In this document: positions 32,776 through 36,412 of the stretch, one piece after another
Layout of the letters: every line of letters begins with the position of its first letter
Position numbering within the stretch: position 1 is the stretch's first letter
Origin: Porphyromonas levii DSM 23370
GTDB lineage: Bacteria > Bacteroidota > Bacteroidia > Bacteroidales > Porphyromonadaceae
Assembly (NCBI RefSeq): GCF_000379925.1
Contig: NZ_KB904241.1
Location: 1-36,412 of the forward strand
Direction of reading: 5' to 3'
DNA length: 36,412 bases
Position numbers and translations under genes: made by a program
The notes under the pieces: generated by a model
The model's database searches: none
What the model saw: the letters and a program-made list of their open reading frames with translations, nothing else
Told to the model about the DNA's origin: nothing

Positions 32776-33741
32776 TTATCGTCTGAGTCCCCTTTTGCGA
32801 GGTGGTATGACCTGCTTCTGCCTTGTTATTTGGGCAACGTGGTAGTCGTTGAGGTCTTTGTATCGGGTATAGTGTCGGTTCATATCCTCTACCTTGATGC
32901 CTGCTGAGTAAAGAGTTTGGAGGGCATTTCGTCCTGCCGAGTCGTTGTCGAAAAAAGCCCGAATGGAGCTGATGCCTTTCTCGTGGAGATAGGCGATGGC
33001 TCGTGGAAGATTGCTGACGGAGTTCAGCACAAGGCAAGGGGCGGTTTCTTTCCCTTTCATCGTGAGAAGGGAAAGGAAGTCCATAAAGCCCTCGAAGATG
33101 CAGAGAGGAGCGTTGTCCTCTCGTCCTGCAATCACGGATATATCCTTCGGTGCGATTGTTCCTTTGAATGTCTTGTCGTCCCGAAGCTCATACCCTCCTG
33201 CACGATTGACAAAGCCGATAGCAGAGAACTCTCTTCCTCCTACCTCATAGCGAACGTGACGGAGATAAGGGCTTGCCACGGCAAGGTCTATCCTGCGTAC
33301 CTCTCGAAGATAGTTTTGCAGATGTAGGGGTAACGCTTCACAAATGGAAAGAATGCGCCTTGTACTTGTGGATTTGGTCATAGTAATGGTTGTTTCACGA
33401 TGAAAGGAAGAAGGGGCGAGGGTTGTTGCTTTCCCTTCGGCAAGATGCGCCATTGCTTCGTAGGCACTGCATCCACGTATCCGCATCACAAGGTCGATGA
33501 TGCTTCCGCCTTGGCTTGTGCCGTAGTCGTGCCATAGGTTTTGCCGAAAGTCCACTTTCAGGCTGGCGTTGTGGTCTTCTCGGTAGGGTGCGTGATAGAG
33601 GGCATAGCCGTTGTACCGCTTGGTAGGCTCGATACCGCAGGCGTGCAGATAGTCCCCTATCGGTATCGCCTTGATGTATTGTAGGTCGTAATATTCGTTG
33701 TTCATTGCTATTATCGTTGGATTTGGATTGTTCGTATTCAT
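32776..33741 (-). CDS. Element-encoded primase (CHC2-like fold plus Toprim)
   Basis: The 321-residue protein starts with a DnaG-type CHC2-like module (GDYLHACG ... ALYHAPYREDHNASLKV ... GGSIIDLVM) in which the zinc cysteines are absent, as is common for Bacteroidetes mobile-element primases. The Toprim domain shows Glu217 (CIFEGFMDFL) and the DxD pair Asp265/Asp267 (FFDNDSAG). It would make primers for element replication after transfer or excision. An ATG at 33705 would start at MNNEYYDLQYI and may be the true start, since the first 12 residues are Asn/Pro-rich. It follows the VapE gene after a 334-bp gap. Confidence 0.85.
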   Translation of the reverse strand: MNTNNPNPTIIAMNNEYYDLQYIKAIPIGDYLHACGIEPTKRYNGYALYHAPYREDHNASLKVDFRQNLWHDYGTSQGGSIIDLVMRIRGCSAYEAMAHLAEGKATTLAPSSFHRETTITMTKSTSTRRILSICEALPLHLQNYLREVRRIDLAVASPYLRHVRYEVGGREFSAIGFVNRAGGYELRDDKTFKGTIAPKDISVIAGREDNAPLCIFEGFMDFLSLLTMKGKETAPCLVLNSVSNLPRAIAYLHEKGISSIRAFFDNDSAGRNALQTLYSAGIKVEDMNRHYTRYKDLNDYHVAQITRQKQVIPPRKRGLRR

Positions 33742-34075
33742 TTTTCGTTATTTCATTTGTTCGCTCTGTTTTCTCTTTTTGGAATTTTCCCCTTTTCATC
33801 TTACTACCCTTCGATACTCGGATAAGTGATTGACAGTGAAAGAGAAAAGTGTAACACTTCATTCGGTTTTATCCTTCTATACCTTCTTTCTACACCTCTC
33901 CCCATTCATTCTGCCGTAGAAGCGTAGAAAGATGGTAGTAAGCAGTGTCGAAAGATGGACACCTCCTGCAATCCTTTCTCTTTCACTGTATTACCCTTAG
34001 TTGTAGTAATGTAGTAAGGAGAATAGGAAAGAAAAGAGAAAGGAGTATTACAAAGAGGTTGGTAACAACAGGGAG
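33742..34075. other. Non-coding gap between the VapE and primase genes, with repeats
   Basis: It holds CAGTGAAAGAGAAA at 33834-33847 and its exact reverse complement at 33975-33988, plus a related GAAAAGAGAAAGG further on (near 34030). Several GTAGTAA/TTACTAC words also occur. Such clustered repeats could be binding sites for a replication or control protein. No gene is supported. Confidence 0.45.
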
Positions 34076-35266
34076 CTATGGTGGTTGCTCGGGGTGAATC
34101 TTGCGGACGGCATAGACATAGACAGGATTGCCGTTTATCCTGCGACACTCCCTCGCATAGCCTGCCTTTCTCAGGGCTTCGCCCATCCGTTTGGTGGAGA
34201 GGGATTGTCGGGTATAGCAGGAGAGGTAACCCACTATCTCCGAATTGGTCATATAGAAGCGTTTCGTTGCCGTCTCCGCTTCCGTGGGAAAGGTGAAATA
34301 GCGGAGCAATAGTTCCATCTCTGTCGTATAGACTTGGAAGGCTTCGCTGTTTCTATGCAACTCGGCAATCTCTTCATCATTGAACCAATAGCGAAACCCT
34401 TCATTCAATAGGGTCTTGGCTTCGCTGTAAACGGCATCCATCGGAATGCTCTTGGCTCGGTCTATCTCTATTGCCAATACTTCAAAAGGCAGGAAGCGTC
34501 TGCTTCCTGTCGGGTCGGTAAGGAAGTCGTTGCCATTGACCGAAGCCACGAAACTTGCCAAGTGGGGTCGTTCCTCGATATGCTTCTCGTAGGGCATACG
34601 ATACTTCACCTGCGGACAGGTAATGAGGTTCTTCAGTTCGTTCTCGTCCCGCTTGTTGAGGGCTTTGAGTTGGTCGTCAATGTTGATGATGAGGTTTTGC
34701 CCGATAAGGCTCAGCACGTCCTTTTCCTGAGGGTAAATCTTTCCCGTATAGCGGTAATCGGAGAGAGCCGGTGGACAGAGCAAGTCAAGGAACGTGGTTT
34801 TGAACTTGCCCTGCTCGCCTGTCAGCACAAGGCAGGTATGGTTACGGCATTGCTTGTCGTCCATTACATTGGCGACCACTGCCACCAGCCACTTGGTGAG
34901 GTATTCTTTCCATTTCTCAGGATTGGTTACGCTCACGCAGTCGGAAAGGGCGATGATAGCTTCCGCATTCCCTTTCGTCAGCGGTAAGGCTTGGAAATAG
35001 CTTTGTACGGGATTAACACGTGGAGAGAAATCGCTTTCGATGATGCTGTACAGGTTCTCGGGTGAGGTCTGTACATCGGCTTCCTTGTCCAAGGCTCGTT
35101 TAAGGGTATTGATGCGGTAGCGGTCTATGGCTGTGTAATCACCCATCCCTCGAGGACGGTACTCCGCTCGGCGCAACACGGTGTTGTACCGAAACTCGTA
35201 GCGAGCTGAAAGAAACTCTTCTATTTGAACGTTCTTGGAGGGACTCTCCTTCTCTTCTTTTTTCAT
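34076..35266 (-). CDS. VapE-type ATPase (virulence-associated protein E, DUF3874-like tail)
   Basis: The 396-residue protein has Walker A GEQGKFKT (150-157), Walker B LIINIDD (191-197) and the arginine segment DPTGSRRFLPFEV (from about 251), the pattern of VapE proteins, which are superfamily 3-like AAA ATPases. The last 100 residues form a winged-helix-like end seen in Bacteroidetes versions. It is probably the replicative helicase of the mobile element, working with the primase encoded next. The gene order helix-turn-helix, VapE, primase, relaxase is typical of Bacteroidetes mobilizable elements. Confidence 0.85.
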   Translation of the reverse strand: MKKEEKESPSKNVQIEEFLSARYEFRYNTVLRRAEYRPRGMGDYTAIDRYRINTLKRALDKEADVQTSPENLYSIIESDFSPRVNPVQSYFQALPLTKGNAEAIIALSDCVSVTNPEKWKEYLTKWLVAVVANVMDDKQCRNHTCLVLTGEQGKFKTTFLDLLCPPALSDYRYTGKIYPQEKDVLSLIGQNLIINIDDQLKALNKRDENELKNLITCPQVKYRMPYEKHIEERPHLASFVASVNGNDFLTDPTGSRRFLPFEVLAIEIDRAKSIPMDAVYSEAKTLLNEGFRYWFNDEEIAELHRNSEAFQVYTTEMELLLRYFTFPTEAETATKRFYMTNSEIVGYLSCYTRQSLSTKRMGEALRKAGYARECRRINGNPVYVYAVRKIHPEQPP

Positions 35267-35745
35267 TGTTCGTTCTTCTTCTGTTTGCTTGGTTTTGAAC
35301 TTTCATCCGAAAACGGATGCTGAAACCAAGTTACAGAGGCGAACACAGAGTCCCAAGGCTGGTGTGTCTGTTGCTTCGAGGTACAGAGAAATGCTCCGAA
35401 AATGGATAGGATAAACAGGGAAAATCGGGACAAAAACACTCAAAAGAAGAGAACAGAGAGGAGAAAGGCTCTGTAAACGACTTCATCGGATTGCCAACGT
35501 CTGCACCCTTTTTCTTCGGACGAAAGAGGAGCGTCTGTTTTCATTAGCGATAGAGCCACATCACACCATATCAGAGCCACAAGTACGCACTTAGAGAAAG
35601 GTGAGTGAAACAGGCGATTTGTGCTTATACATTTGCCTGCGATTTCCTGCTGTTTCCCTTGATTTCATCGGTTCTTGGGACAGGGATTTCGCTTGCATAC
35701 ATTTGCACCGAAAAGAGAAAAACGACAATTAAAAACGATATTGAT
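35267..35745. promoter_or_regulatory. Divergent control region of the mobile element
   Basis: About 480 bp between the minus-strand VapE gene and the plus-strand helix-turn-helix gene. For the plus strand, TTG (35675-35677), a 20-nt spacer and TACATTTG (35698-35705) form a good promoter 40 nt before the ATG at 35746. A second TACATTTG is at 35628-35635. A hairpin CATCCG-AAAA-CGGATG (35304-35319) lies near the VapE start. No gene is seen. Confidence 0.5.
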
Positions 35746-36018
35746 ATGAGATTTACCGCCATCGACACCTCCGCGTGGGAGGAACTGAAAAAGAGCATCG
35801 AAGAGCTGGCTCTTTGTATGCGAGAACACTTCGGCACGAAGCCCGAAGTCCCTGACCTATTGCACAACGGGGATGTGTGCCGAATACTGAACATCAGCAA
35901 GCGAACGCTCCAACACTATCGGGACACGTCTGTGCTGCTCTTTATCCAAATTGGGCATAAGTGCTATTACAAACGTGAGGATGTGGAAGCACTCCTTGCC
36001 AAGTCCAACCGCAAATAA
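35746..36018 (+). CDS. Small helix-turn-helix protein (excisionase/MerR-like, HTH_17 type)
   Basis: The start at 35746 gives 90 residues and sits behind a promoter; the longer frame from 35605 adds unrelated residues that overlap that promoter. Residues 39-62 (LHNGDVCRILNISKRTLQHYRD) form the helix-turn-helix, followed by the wing FIQIGHKCYYKREDVEALL. Proteins of this type come in pairs in Bacteroidetes mobile elements and act as excisionase-like or control factors. The second of the pair follows 8 nt later but is broken. Confidence 0.8.
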   Translation: MRFTAIDTSAWEELKKSIEELALCMREHFGTKPEVPDLLHNGDVCRILNISKRTLQHYRDTSVLLFIQIGHKCYYKREDVEALLAKSNRK

Positions 36019-36026
36019 CCACAGCT

Positions 36027-36204
36027 ATGGAATACGAAACCATCAACAAAGAAACGCCCGAAATGAAGCAACTCATTTCGGGCATTCAAGAAGTAAGCAA
36101 ACGCCTTCGAGAGATTGCCCAAACGCATCGTCCGCTCTTCGGGGGAGAAATCTACCTTACGGGGCGAGAGGTCTGTGAACGGCTTTTCGTCAGCCCTCGC
36201 ACCT
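36027..36204 (+). pseudogene. Second helix-turn-helix gene, truncated by an IS insertion
   Basis: The frame starts MEYETINKETPEMKQ and reaches the helix-turn-helix YLTGREVCERLFVSPRT, then at 36205 it runs into the end of an ISAs1-family element and stops at 36234-36236 with IS-derived residues. The recognition helix and wing are therefore missing. By comparison with the preceding gene about 40 residues are lost. Excision or its control may be impaired unless a related protein substitutes. Confidence 0.8.
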
Positions 36205-36412
36205 CAGGGCAATCGCATTTGAATTATCATAGATAGTTGTATTCGAGTATCTGAGAAGGTTTCATAGTTGCGTTCCTCTTTCTTAGGTTTTTCATTGGAA
36301 TTTTTGTTTTCTCTTTTTGCTTTTCGAGGAAGAAGAGAGCTATCTTGTTGATTATATTCCAGTTCTTCGCTTCGTTGTCCTTTCTCTTTAACGATTGGTC
36401 TTCACCGAGAAT
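36205..36412 (-). mobile_element. Second ISAs1-family element (one end only)
   Basis: From 36205 the sequence begins CAGGGCAATCGCATTTGAA, sharing CAGGGC and CGCATT with the terminal repeat of the complete element at 26531 but differing elsewhere, so it is a different IS of the family. It interrupts a helix-turn-helix gene and continues past the window. Confidence 0.82.
36227..36412 (-). CDS. ISAs1-family transposase, C-terminal 61 residues (partial)
   Basis: The minus-strand frame is open from the window edge to the TGA at 36229-36227. It contains GEDQSLKRKDNEAKNWNIIN, which aligns with REDYSTKRAGNAAQNMNIIN of the complete transposase at 26709-27836, followed by a similarly basic tail. The two proteins are clearly related but not copies. 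The catalytic residues lie outside the window. Confidence 0.85.
   Translation of the reverse strand: MLGEDQSLKRKDNEAKNWNIINKIALFFLEKQKEKTKIPMKNLRKRNATMKPSQILEYNYL

Noticed and set aside
33395-33862. 155-codon minus-strand frame overlapping the primase N-terminus
   Set aside because: It is out of frame with the clear primase and rich in Arg/Ser/Pro; a shadow.

Overview
The window looks like chromosomal DNA of a Bacteroidales bacterium, most likely Porphyromonas or a close relative. Supporting signs are Bacteroidetes-type promoters (TAnnTTTG -7 boxes before several genes), phylum-typical families (a DUF2723 membrane protein, a DUF3256-like protein, a PDZ/DUF4136-like secreted protein), weak or absent Shine-Dalgarno sequences, and housekeeping genes tgt, lptG, priA, tpx, pta, ackA, recR and lptB. 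This is inferred from gene content; no rRNA or tRNA gene was seen.

Layout. (1) 1-330: end of an insertion sequence and a long hairpin. (2) 410-5710: four overlapping genes for a DUF2723 (GT117-like) membrane protein, a NodB-type deacetylase, a PlsC-type acyltransferase and an omega-amidase. (3) 5882-8586: an AT-richer three-gene restriction-modification system specific (by family) for GATC, ordered methylase - endonuclease - second methylase, followed by a convergent small membrane-protein gene. (4) 9595-14532: tgt, lptG, priA and a low-molecular-weight phosphatase in one operon. The PriA keeps its zinc cysteines but has lost its helicase motifs, and the Tgt lacks the usual zinc cysteines. 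(5) 14602-17538: tpx, then pta-ackA. (6) 17608-18149: a long hairpin, 22-bp tandem repeats, AT-rich palindromes and a frameshifted dinD remnant. (7) 18223-24577: a probable seven-gene operon with a PDZ protein, a GH125 mannosidase, a DUF3256-like protein, a coiled-coil membrane protein, an AlaX-like editing protein, a VOC protein and an S24 regulator with two helix-turn-helix regions. (8) 24710-26093, minus strand: lptB-recR.

(9) 26531-36412 is an accessory island. A clean ISAs1-family insertion with a perfect 10-bp target duplication lies just past the 3' end of a Hachiman anti-phage system (hamA-hamB, minus strand). Upstream of hamA are a MobV-type relaxase, a likely oriT, a CHC2-like/Toprim primase, a VapE-type ATPase and two small helix-turn-helix genes, the usual core of a Bacteroidetes integrative mobilizable element. 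The second helix-turn-helix gene is cut by another ISAs1-family element that runs off the window. Hachiman is therefore probably cargo of a mobilizable element that may be losing mobility.

The observations most worth pursuing are: hamA reads out of frame at a seven-base homopolymer, and removing one base restores a plausible C-terminus overlapping hamB; PriA is intact as a gene but degenerate as a helicase; hamB's frame continues past its stop across the IS junction; and the dinD remnant sits in front of the PDZ-protein operon.
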